The translations under genes were made by a program, and so were the position numbers. DNA of 17,061 nt from Treponema sp. (lineage in GTDB: Bacteria; Spirochaetota; Spirochaetia; Treponematales; Breznakiellaceae): NCBI GenBank assembly GCA_009786715.1, contig WQRN01000030.1, forward strand, positions 1-17,061, given 5' to 3'. Shown here in pieces: positions 6,238 through 13,654 of the stretch. Within the stretch, counting starts at the first letter, position 1. Every line of letters begins with the position of its first letter. The notes below the pieces were generated by a model that was not told the origin of the DNA, searched no databases, and saw only the letters and a program-made list of their open reading frames with translations.

Positions 6238-7533
6238 TCATATAAACATCGCCATATAAAGCGGATAATAAATTACGCCGTTAACGCTCGTTTCCGTGTT
6301 GTATTTGCTTAAAACGATACGTCTGTTCAGTTTTACTTCATTGCAGATATTGTCTAAAGAAGCGTGAGATTTATAATTTTTGCCCGATTTTACTTCAATT
6401 ACAGAAATGCCGTTATTTTCCGCAAATACAAAATCAATTTCAGCGCGGCTTTTTTTATCATAGTAGTAAAGCGGGATATTTTTTTTCGCAAGTTCTGAAG
6501 CTGCCGCATTTTCCGTTATTCCGCCCTCGTTTATTTCGATATTGCCGTTTAAAAGTTCGCTTTGAATGCCTCTCATTCCCATAGCGCATAACAACCCGGA
6601 GTCGAGCATATACAATTTATACAGATTTCGTTTCTCGTTAAATCTAAGCGGCGTTTCAAGGGATGTTACATTGAAGCAATTAAGCGCAATACCGGCTTCG
6701 GTAAGCCACATCGACGCATTTTCGTACTTTTTGGCGGATGTTCCCTTTTTTAAATCGGCAAGTATAAAACGCTTGTTCTTTTTACTCAATTGTTCGGGTA
6801 TCGCGTCAAACATTTTTTTTGCCAGTATTTTTTCCCTGTCCGCGTACTTTGAAATATCATCCCGATAACTGTCGAGTATGCTTGTTTGAACTTTCAATGT
6901 TTTGGAAAAATCATCGTTTTCTATATACGCGCTTACTGCGGCGGGCATTCCGCCTGTAATCAGATATTCTCTGTATGCTTTCATGATTTGATTATGGAGA
7001 AAATCATCCACAGCCGTTACTTCGTTATAGGCTTCGCGCAGTTTATTTATAACCTCGGGCGTTATGCCTTTTGCCCACAAAAATTCCTCAAAGTCCAGAG
7101 GATACATGGAAGCCTGTTCTTCATAGCCGACAGGGTAGGATGAAACGTCTTTATACCCAATCCCCAAAAGAGAGCCTGATTCGATATAATCGAAGCGTCC
7201 GTCTTCCACAAGGAATTTTATCGCTGTGCGCGCCTGCGGGCAGCTCTGTACTTCATCAAAAAATATCAATGTGCGGCCGTCTTCAAAAGGCCCCATACCC
7301 ATTGCCGAAAGGTTTAGGATGATCGTCCTTGCATCCAGGTCTTCCTCAAATACCTTTTTAACAGACGGTTGTTTTTCGAAATTTATCTCGATAAAGTTCT
7401 TGTAATTCGCCTTAGCAAACTCCCTGATTATGAAGGTTTTTCCAACCTGCCTTGCTCCCTTTATCAGCAGAGCAGGCTTATTTTTGATATTTTTCCACCC
7501 AATCAGGCGGTTTATCATCTTTCTCTTGAGCAT
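6238..7533 (-). CDS. AAA ATPase with DUF4143 nuclease-like domain
   Basis: A member of the large AAA_14/DUF4143 group, common in gut bacteria in many divergent copies; its cellular role is unknown. Walker A is GARQVGKT (26-33), Walker B LIFFDE (89-94), and SGSLLG (119-124) is the sensor strand. The middle section is helical. The C-terminal DUF4143 part holds AEIDFVF (364-370) and VIEVKSG (378-384): Asp367, Glu380 and Lys382 form the D-x(n)-E-x-K pattern of PD-(D/E)xK nuclease folds, so the catalytic residues appear kept. The length of 431 is normal. Its promoter uses the first copy of the tandem 33-bp repeat as -35 box, with a leader of about 13 bases and a poor GAGA before the ATG. ATG 7518 (residue 6) is an alternative start. 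Confidence 0.88.
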   Translation of the reverse strand: MLKRKMINRLIGWKNIKNKPALLIKGARQVGKTFIIREFAKANYKNFIEINFEKQPSVKKVFEEDLDARTIILNLSAMGMGPFEDGRTLIFFDEVQSCPQARTAIKFLVEDGRFDYIESGSLLGIGYKDVSSYPVGYEEQASMYPLDFEEFLWAKGITPEVINKLREAYNEVTAVDDFLHNQIMKAYREYLITGGMPAAVSAYIENDDFSKTLKVQTSILDSYRDDISKYADREKILAKKMFDAIPEQLSKKNKRFILADLKKGTSAKKYENASMWLTEAGIALNCFNVTSLETPLRFNEKRNLYKLYMLDSGLLCAMGMRGIQSELLNGNIEINEGGITENAAASELAKKNIPLYYYDKKSRAEIDFVFAENNGISVIEVKSGKNYKSHASLDNICNEVKLNRRIVLSKYNTETSVNGVIYYPLYMAMFI

Positions 7534-7552
7534 ATAAAATCTCTATAATAAT

Positions 7553-7580
7553 ATTATAACTCAATTTCAACTTATTGCAA
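7553..7580 (-). promoter_or_regulatory. Promoter of the AAA/DUF4143 gene, inside repeat unit 1
   Basis: On the minus strand, -10 TATAAT (7553-7558) is perfect and lies 16 bp from TTGCAA (7575-7580) as -35 box. TTGCAA is the core of the first tandem repeat unit, so anything bound to the repeats would compete with or touch RNA polymerase here. Confidence 0.5.
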
Positions 7581-7732
7581 TGTAAAAAGGGTTAAATTCG
7601 CAACTTATTGCAATGTAAAAAGGGTTAAATTCGCAACTTATTGCAATGTAAAATAGGTCAAATTCGCAACTTATTGCAATGTAAAAAGGGTTAATTTCGC
7701 AACTTATTGCAGAATAAAAAGGGTTAAATTTA
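7568..7732. repeat. Five tandem 33-bp direct repeats
   Basis: Units are 7568-7600, 7601-7633, 7634-7666, 7667-7699 and 7700-7732, with no spacers. Each begins CAACTTATTGCAATG and (units 1-4) ends in a variant of GGGTTAAATTCG. Units 1 and 2 are identical; unit 3 has three changes, unit 4 one, unit 5 five, and a broken sixth start (ATACTTATTGCAT) follows. Each unit holds the perfect palindrome ATTGCAAT (CAGAAT replaces its right half in unit 5). Across unit joins the minus strand reads TTGCAATAAGTTGCGA, that is two TTGC(A/G)A half-sites 10 bp apart. The identical copies lie next to the AAA ATPase promoter and the worn copies toward nrdJ. Function is unknown; an operator array is the simplest reading. 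Confidence 0.9.
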
Positions 7733-7904
7733 ATACTTATTGCATATTATAATTATTTAATAATAATAATTTTCAATTTTTTTACTCAGCTACTTGCCAA
7801 CTACGCTGTATATGGTGTACACTCTAACCCACAACGCTATTAGTGTGGTCATGTGTTAATTTATGCCCTCTTCTGAGGCAGATACTAAAAAAAGGGATTT
7901 GTGG
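7733..7904. other. Leader region of nrdJ
   Basis: The repeat-free part of the 371-bp divergent intergenic region. A TATAAT at 7748-7753 on the plus strand is a possible -10 box with a poor -35 (TTAAAT, 18 bp upstream). TTGCCA at 7794-7799 has no good partner. GTGTACAC (7815-7822) is a perfect 8-bp palindrome. CCACA (7829-7833) can pair with TGTGG (7844-7848). I see no cobalamin-riboswitch core and no clear NrdR box pair. An ATG at 7863 is in frame with nrdJ but lacks a ribosome-binding site. Confidence 0.4.
7892..7897 (+). promoter_or_regulatory. Ribosome-binding site that fixes the nrdJ start
   Basis: AAGGGA lies 7 bases before ATG 7905. The in-frame ATG 42 bases further upstream has nothing similar, so 7905 is the better start. 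Confidence 0.75.
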
Positions 7905-10900
7905 ATGAAAGTTCAACGGTTTTTTACCGACTGCGAAAGCGGTCCGTATTTTGATATTGTCTGGGAACGGCGCAAGAGCGAGATCCGAAATCCCAACGGT
8001 AAGGCGATTTTTTCCGAAGATACAGTGGTCGTTCCGGCGTTTTGGAGCCAGATCGCAGCTGATATTATCGCCCAAAAGTACTTCCGTAAGGCCGGAGTGC
8101 CCAAAGAAAAGATTTATGATTGGAAAAGATGGGCAAAAATCGGCAATAATCCCGAAGATCCGGGGAATTCCCTGCCTGAAGACGGCGCGGAACACGATTC
8201 ACGGCAGGTTTTTCACCGTCTTGCCTTCACTTGGCTTGAATGGGGCAGGCAAAATAACTATTTTGACACTCAGGAAGACGAAAATGCCTTCTACGACGAG
8301 ACTTGTTACATGCTCGCCCACCAGTTTGCGGCTCCGAACAGCCCTCAATGGTTCAATACCGGTATGTACTCGGTATATGGGATCGACGGACCGGCTCAGG
8401 GGCATTATTATTTCGACATTGATAAGGGAAAAGTCGTAAGATCCGACAGCGCCTACAAACGCCCTCAGCCCCATGCCTGTTTTATTCTTTCAATAGATGA
8501 TGATTTAGTAAACGAAGGCGGCATCATGGACCTCATGACCCGCGAAGCCCGTCTTTTTAAATACGGTTCCGGAACAGGTTCCAATTTTTCCCGTATCCGC
8601 GGAATGAACGAGAATCTTTCAGGCGGCGGCGTTTCATCAGGTCTTTTGTCGTTTTTAAGAATCGGCGACCGTTCGGCGTCTGCGATTAAATCCGGCGGCA
8701 CAACCCGCAGAGCGGCCAAGATGGTAACCCTCGATATCGACCACCCCGATGTTGAAAAGTACATCGGCTGGAAAGCCGGAGAAGAGCATAAAGTCGCCTC
8801 GATGGTAACCGGCTCTTTGATTCTTAAAAAACACGTTGACGCAATTAAGCGCGCTCTTTCAGGATTCCGCGGACCCGAGGATGATAAATTCAATGCTGAA
8901 AAAAATCACGAGCTCGCGATAGTTCTCCGCGCGGCGTTAGGTGATAAAATTCCGCCTTCCTACCTTTACCAGCAGCTTCGCCGTCTTGAACAAGGCGACG
9001 ACGAAGTTGATGTTTCGCAGTATTCAACAGCGTGGGACGATGAAGCGTACAACACGGTTTCAGGTCAGAGTTCAAATAACAGCCTCCGCTTAAGCGATGA
9101 TTTTATGCGCGCTGTGTTAAACGATACAGAATGGGAACTTAAAAGCCGCGTAGGCGGAGAAACTGTAAAAACTGTTAAGGCAAGAAAGATTTGGAACGAT
9201 ATCGCCAAGACTAGCTGGCAATGCGCCGACCCCGGGTTACAGTATCACACAACAATTAACGACTGGCACACATGCCCCGCAGGCGGCGAGATACGCGCTT
9301 CCAACCCGTGCTCTGAATACATGTTCCTTGATGACACGGCTTGTAACTTAGCTTCGATAAATCTTGCTCACTTTTACGACAAACGCAAAAAAGAATTTGA
9401 TGTTGACGGATATATCCACGCGATTGATATCTGGACAACAATTTTGGAAATCTCCGTTGTGATGGCGCAGTTTCCGTCTCCGCGTATCGCCGAGCTTTCA
9501 TATCAATACCGCACCCTCGGGCTTGGTTACGCCAATTTAGGAACCCTCCTTATGGTCATGGGTCTTGCATATGATTCAGATCAGGGCAGGGCGGTAGCCG
9601 GAGCTCTTTCGGCTCTTCTTTCAGGCGAAGCGTACGCGCAATCAGCGCGCATGGCGTCGGAACACGGCGCGTTTATGCACTACGGCGAAAATGCAGATAA
9701 CATGCTGCGCGTTATCCGCAACCACAGACGCGCTGTTAACAATGCCGCTGACAGCGAATATGAAAATCTTCACACATCGCCGAGAGGAATTGATCCGGCG
9801 CATTGCCCCGCTTATCTTTTGAATGCGGCGAAATCAGCGTGGGACAGAGCGCTTGATTTGGGGAAGGCGCACGGTTACCGTAACGCGCAAGTTACAGCAA
9901 TCGCTCCGACGGGGACAATCGGCCTTTTAATGGACTGTGACACAACAGGCATTGAGCCTGATTTCGCTCTTGTTAAATTTAAAAAACTTGCAGGCGGCGG
10001 CTATTTTAAAATTATTAACCAATCGGTGCCGCCGGCTCTTGAAAGCCTTGGTTATCAGCCGCAGGCAATCGAAGAAATTGTCGCCTACGCGATGGGAAGA
10101 AAAACCATAAGCGGCGCTCCGGCGATCAGCCACGAAACTCTTAAAGACAAAGGTTTTACCCCGGAGGCAATCGCAGCTGTGGAAGATGCCGTAAAAACAG
10201 CTCTTAGTTTTGAGGGCGTTTTTAATCCGTATGTGCTTGGAAAAAGATTTGTGGAAGATGAATTAAAAGTTCCTGAAAGCACCTGGTCGCTTCCGGGTTT
10301 CAGCCTTCTTAAACATCTTGGTTTCAGCGGTCAGGATATCGAAGACGCTGAGCTTTTTGCCTGCGGCACAATGGGACTTGAAGGCGCTCCGGGTCTTAAA
10401 AAAGATCATTACGCGGTGTTTGATACAGCCGCTCCTTCAGGAAAAAAAGGAAAACGCTCCATTTCGTGGACTGCGCACATCGGCATGATGGCGGCTGTGC
10501 AGCCGTTTATTTCCGGGGCGATTTCCAAAACTATTAATATGCCCAATTCAGCCAATTACGACGATGTAAAAGGCGCTTATATGCTCTCATGGAAAAACGG
10601 TTTAAAAGCTGTCGCTCTTTACCGCGACGGTTCAAAACTTTCGCAGCCTTTAAACACTTTCGCTCCGGGAACCGATCCGTTAGCAGACACTATTCTTAAG
10701 GTTGAAAAGGGATTGGAATTGCCGTCTTCGGTTCCGGATCGCAAGAAAATGGCAAGCGTCCGCGGGCTTAGAAAGCCTCTGCCGAACCGCAGAATGGGTT
10801 ACACCCAAAAAGCGAAAATCGGCGGACATTCAATATTTATTAGAACCGGCGAGTTTGAAGACGGAAGCCTCGGGGAAATATTTCTTGATATGCAAAAGGA

Positions 10901-11531
10901 AGGATCGGCGTTCAGAAGCCTTTTAAACAGTTTCGCGATTACCGTTTCTCTCGGTCTTCAGTACGGCGTGCCTCTGGAAGAATATGTTGACGCGTTTACA
11001 TTCAGCCGCTTTGAACCGAACGGTTTGGTTCAGGGCCATGATTATGTGAAAATGGCGACCAGCGTTATCGATTATGTTTTCCGCGACCTTGCCATCAGTT
11101 ATCTGAAACGCAATGATTTAGGGCAGGTAAAACCCGAAGATCTGATTGCCACAGGGACAAAGAGCGAAGCGGACGCCGCGGATCCAAAACCGCGCGGAGA
11201 AAAAAACAGCGCAGGTTTCAGGCCGAACAGCGTAACAGTCCCCATAGTTCCTAAACAGCAGGGGCAGGGCGCTTCAGGCAGTTCCGCAAATGTTATTAAA
11301 GGGCAAACCTCATCACCGATGGGGCTCCACGCGCAGTCCGCCTCTTCGCCGCAGGCGCAAGTTGCTGTAATGGAAGCGTATCCGCAGGAAAGCGAAGTAA
11401 TAAAGATTGTTCAGGCCCGCATTAAAGGCTATGAAGGAGATCCGTGTTCTTCATGCGGTTCTTTCACGCTTGTAAGAAACGGCACCTGCATGAAATGCGA
11501 CACCTGCGGCGGAACAACAGGCTGCTCTTAA
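7905..11531 (+). CDS. nrdJ: Class II (adenosylcobalamin-dependent) ribonucleotide reductase
   Basis: It reduces ribonucleotides to deoxyribonucleotides using a cobalamin-generated thiyl radical and needs no oxygen, which suits an anaerobe. From ATG 7905 it has 1208 residues: an N-terminal part starting MKVQRFF, then the RNR barrel with QPHACFI (first redox cysteine, Cys192) and NPCSE (Asn467, Cys469, Glu471: the radical cysteine and its partners), and APTGTIG in the barrel. Then comes a TSCPD-type domain with [15 protein letters not shown], a low-complexity Ser/Gln-rich linker, and a C-terminal cysteine cluster CSSCGSF...[13 protein letters not shown], which holds zinc and supplies the swinging redox cysteines. 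No NrdAB or NrdD is seen in the window. The methyltransferase gene follows after 8 bp. ATG 7863 would add 14 residues without family character. Confidence 0.96.
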   Translation: MKVQRFFTDCESGPYFDIVWERRKSEIRNPNGKAIFSEDTVVVPAFWSQIAADIIAQKYFRKAGVPKEKIYDWKRWAKIGNNPEDPGNSLPEDGAEHDSRQVFHRLAFTWLEWGRQNNYFDTQEDENAFYDETCYMLAHQFAAPNSPQWFNTGMYSVYGIDGPAQGHYYFDIDKGKVVRSDSAYKRPQPHACFILSIDDDLVNEGGIMDLMTREARLFKYGSGTGSNFSRIRGMNENLSGGGVSSGLLSFLRIGDRSASAIKSGGTTRRAAKMVTLDIDHPDVEKYIGWKAGEEHKVASMVTGSLILKKHVDAIKRALSGFRGPEDDKFNAEKNHELAIVLRAALGDKIPPSYLYQQLRRLEQGDDEVDVSQYSTAWDDEAYNTVSGQSSNNSLRLSDDFMRAVLNDTEWELKSRVGGETVKTVKARKIWNDIAKTSWQCADPGLQYHTTINDWHTCPAGGEIRASNPCSEYMFLDDTACNLASINLAHFYDKRKKEFDVDGYIHAIDIWTTILEISVVMAQFPSPRIAELSYQYRTLGLGYANLGTLLMVMGLAYDSDQGRAVAGALSALLSGEAYAQSARMASEHGAFMHYGENADNMLRVIRNHRRAVNNAADSEYENLHTSPRGIDPAHCPAYLLNAAKSAWDRALDLGKAHGYRNAQVTAIAPTGTIGLLMDCDTTGIEPDFALVKFKKLAGGGYFKIINQSVPPALESLGYQPQAIEEIVAYAMGRKTISGAPAISHETLKDKGFTPEAIAAVEDAVKTALSFEGVFNPYVLGKRFVEDELKVPESTWSLPGFSLLKHLGFSGQDIEDAELFACGTMGLEGAPGLKKDHYAVFDTAAPSGKKGKRSISWTAHIGMMAAVQPFISGAISKTINMPNSANYDDVKGAYMLSWKNGLKAVALYRDGSKLSQPLNTFAPGTDPLADTILKVEKGLELPSSVPDRKKMASVRGLRKPLPNRRMGYTQKAKIGGHSIFIRTGEFEDGSLGEIFLDMQKEGSAFRSLLNSFAITVSLGLQYGVPLEEYVDAFTFSRFEPNGLVQGHDYVKMATSVIDYVFRDLAISYLKRNDLGQVKPEDLIATGTKSEADAADPKPRGEKNSAGFRPNSVTVPIVPKQQGQGASGSSANVIKGQTSSPMGLHAQSASSPQAQVAVMEAYPQESEVIKIVQARIKGYEGDPCSSCGSFTLVRNGTCMKCDTCGGTTGCS

Positions 11532-11539
11532 TACTTTAA

Positions 11540-12643
11540 GTGAACCTTTTTTACGCGGCATTCATACCTGGTTTACAGGATTTTATCGCTGAAGTAATTA
11601 AAGAGCGTCTTTCTGATGTAAAACTTCTCAAGTTATTAGACGGCGCGGTTCTTTTTGAAACTGAAACAAGTTACGATAAATTAAATTTTCTCTGTTTTAA
11701 TAATATTTTCGCGGTAATAAATTTTTCAGAAGGGAATCATGCAAAGAACGCAAAGATTCGCAAAGAACGCAAAGGAGATGAAAATATTTATACCGCTGAG
11801 ATTGAAAATCATATTAAATATTTTATTAAAGAAAGTAACTCTTCTCCCTTAAAAACTCAGTGTAACTCCGTGTTTAATATTAGAACGATTGCTGATAATA
11901 GCAGCAATATTAAGACATTCAGAATTATTGTTTCAAACGAAAATGTTCCGGCGGCAATTGACGAAAAACTTCGCGCACAAGCGGAGAAACAAATTGCGCG
12001 GCTTTCCGGTTTAAAAGTTAACCGCGCGCTTTGCGATACCGAGTTTTGGTTTCTGCGCCGGAATGAAGGGTTTTCTGTTTTTATGAAGCGTTTAACATTG
12101 CGTTCTTCCTGGGAAAAAACGCTTCATAAAGGAGAGCTGCCGCCTCCTCTTGCATGGATATTATGCCGCATGGCAAATCTTTCGCACAACGATACTGTGC
12201 TTGATCCATTCTGCGGTTACGGTTCAATTCCAGAGGCCGCGCTTAAATATTTTCACATAACTAATTTTATTGCCTGCGATAATAACAGGGAAGCGTTTAA
12301 ATATACAAGCGAAAGATTTAATAAACGCAAAAGCGGCGCAGTTACTCTTCATAATACAGATTTTATTAAATTGCCTTCATTGATCAAAGAGAAAACCGCT
12401 GACGTTATTGTAACTGATCCGCCGTGGGGGCATTACGAAGAAATTGATAAAAACGGTTTCCTTGTTAAAATGTTTGATGTTTTTAACAAATTGCTGAAAG
12501 ACGGCGGGCGTGTTGTGCTGCTGTATGCTCACGATGATAATTTTCAAAAATCAATTCCTGAATGTTTTAAAATACAATCACAAATTAATATACTCCTGTC
12601 CGGTAAAAAAGCGGTTATATATTCGTTAAAAAAGAGTTATTAA
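11540..12643 (+). CDS. THUMP-type RNA guanine methyltransferase
   Basis: A SAM-dependent methyltransferase of the UPF0020/Trm11/Trm14/RlmL group, which makes N2-methylguanosine in tRNA or 23S rRNA; which RNA cannot be told here. The N-terminal 160 residues should be the RNA-binding THUMP region. The Rossmann domain shows motif I DPFCGYGS (222-229), the ribose-binding acid in ACDNN (245-249) and catalytic motif IV TDPPWGHYE (292-300). GTG start, 8 bases after the nrdJ stop and without a ribosome-binding site, so translation may depend on ribosomes finishing nrdJ. Residues 68-79 (AKNAKIRKERKG) and about 105-113 are encoded by repeat-like DNA and look like foreign matter inserted in frame within the THUMP region. 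The catalytic domain is intact. Confidence 0.82.
   Translation: MNLFYAAFIPGLQDFIAEVIKERLSDVKLLKLLDGAVLFETETSYDKLNFLCFNNIFAVINFSEGNHAKNAKIRKERKGDENIYTAEIENHIKYFIKESNSSPLKTQCNSVFNIRTIADNSSNIKTFRIIVSNENVPAAIDEKLRAQAEKQIARLSGLKVNRALCDTEFWFLRRNEGFSVFMKRLTLRSSWEKTLHKGELPPPLAWILCRMANLSHNDTVLDPFCGYGSIPEAALKYFHITNFIACDNNREAFKYTSERFNKRKSGAVTLHNTDFIKLPSLIKEKTADVIVTDPPWGHYEEIDKNGFLVKMFDVFNKLLKDGGRVVLLYAHDDNFQKSIPECFKIQSQINILLSGKKAVIYSLKKSY
11741..11877 (+). repeat. Dispersed-repeat arms inserted in the methyltransferase frame
   Basis: The left arm 11741-11775 is four linked copies of gCAAAGAa/t (GCAAAGAACGCAAAG, then again TTCGCAAAGAACGCAAAGG). The right arm 11854-11877 is AACTCAGTGTAACTCCGTG plus TTTAA. 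Both patterns are familiar to me as ends of intergenic repeats in many bacteria (memory, not checked). Here they are translated without breaking the frame. Whether the 78 bases between the arms are also foreign is unclear. Confidence 0.55.
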
Positions 12644-12662
12644 TTACGTAGAGTTTCAGGCA

Positions 12663-12690
12663 TTGACTTTTGTCCGTAAGATGGTATATT
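12663..12690 (+). promoter_or_regulatory. Promoter of the glycosyltransferase gene, nearly leaderless
   Basis: TTGACT (12663-12668) and TATATT (12685-12690) are 16 bp apart, each a 5/6 match to consensus. Transcription should begin about 12697-12699, and the ATG is at 12699, with no room for a ribosome-binding site. Confidence 0.6.
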
Positions 12691-12698
12691 AAAAAATT

Positions 12699-13631
12699 AT
12701 GGCGGAAAAGACAGATATTTCTTTAGTGATCCCCTGCTTTAATGAAGATGAAGCCATACCGCTATTTTATGAAGAAATTATAAAAATAATATTACCGCTA
12801 AACAGAGAATTTGAAATTATTTTTGTGGATGACGGCTCAAAAGACAATACACTTGAAATATTAAGGAAGCTATCGGACACAGACATACGGATACATTACA
12901 TTTCATTTTCGCGGAATTTCGGAAAAGAAGCCGCAATGCTTGCTGGATTGCAAACAGCGCAGGGGAATTATATCGCGATTATGGACGCAGACGGACAGGA
13001 TCCGCCCGCTTTAATTCCTGATATGCTGGAAGCGGTGACTTCAGGCGAATATGATTGCGCGGGGACAAGACGCGTATGCCGTAAAGGAGAGCCGCCATTA
13101 CGTTCATTTTTCGCGCGGCGTTTTTATTCGATTATGAAAAAAATCGCCGAAGTGGAAATTGAAAGCGGCGCAAGAGATTTTCGTTTAATGAACAGAAAAT
13201 ATTTGGATGCGCTTTTAACATTGCAGGAGCGAAACAGATTTTCCAAAGGTATTTTTCCATGGATTGGTTTTAAAATAAAATGGTTTGAATATGAAAATGT
13301 TGAACGCAAAAAAGGAAAAACAAAATGGTCGTTCTGGAAACTGTTTTTTTATTCTATCGACGGAATAATCGCTTTTTCTTCAAAACCGTTAGCCATTGCG
13401 TCTATCACGGGAATTTTATTTTTTATAGCGGCAATTTTAATTATTATTTTTATAATCGTAAGAAGACTTGTTTGGGGTGATCCTGTCAGCGGATGGGCGT
13501 CAACAGTTTGTATTATTTTATTTTGCTCAGGAATTCAACTTTTTACAGTCGGGATACTGGGACAGTACATTGCAAAAATGAATACAGAAATAAAACAGCG
13601 GCCTCAGTATATTGTTAGAGAAGCGAAATAA
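12699..13631 (+). CDS. Family 2 glycosyltransferase, GtrB/DPM1-like
   Basis: It probably moves a sugar from a nucleotide donor to a polyprenyl-phosphate carrier at the inner membrane, for cell-surface glycans; donor and final product are unknown. Residues 7-215 are the GT-A domain: SLVIPCFNE at the N-terminus, VDDGSKDNT (43-51) at the nucleotide site, the metal-binding DAD (96-98) in MDADGQDPP, and the acceptor-site region RDFRLMNR. Two C-terminal membrane spans (about 228-255 and 267-292) end in a short basic tail, the plan of GtrB/CsbB/YkoT-like proteins. It stands alone between its own promoter and a convergent gene. No GtrA-type flippase is beside it. Confidence 0.9.
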   Translation: MAEKTDISLVIPCFNEDEAIPLFYEEIIKIILPLNREFEIIFVDDGSKDNTLEILRKLSDTDIRIHYISFSRNFGKEAAMLAGLQTAQGNYIAIMDADGQDPPALIPDMLEAVTSGEYDCAGTRRVCRKGEPPLRSFFARRFYSIMKKIAEVEIESGARDFRLMNRKYLDALLTLQERNRFSKGIFPWIGFKIKWFEYENVERKKGKTKWSFWKLFFYSIDGIIAFSSKPLAIASITGILFFIAAILIIIFIIVRRLVWGDPVSGWASTVCIILFCSGIQLFTVGILGQYIAKMNTEIKQRPQYIVREAK

Positions 13632-13654
13632 TACGCGTTTAAAAACCGAAAATG

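Noticed and set aside
7568..7732. CRISPR array
   Set aside because: The 33-bp units follow each other directly. There are no unique spacers and no cas genes.
7559..7747. Coding array of 11-residue repeats (33 bp is 11 codons; the minus strand reads EFNPFYIAISC per unit)
   Set aside because: The open frame has no start codon, lies between a TAA and a TGA close to the array ends, and overlaps the ATPase promoter. On the plus strand unit 3 brings a TAG.
7863..7904. nrdJ start at ATG 7863
   Set aside because: There is no ribosome-binding site there, whereas AAGGGA is well placed before ATG 7905, and MKVQRFF fits the family start.
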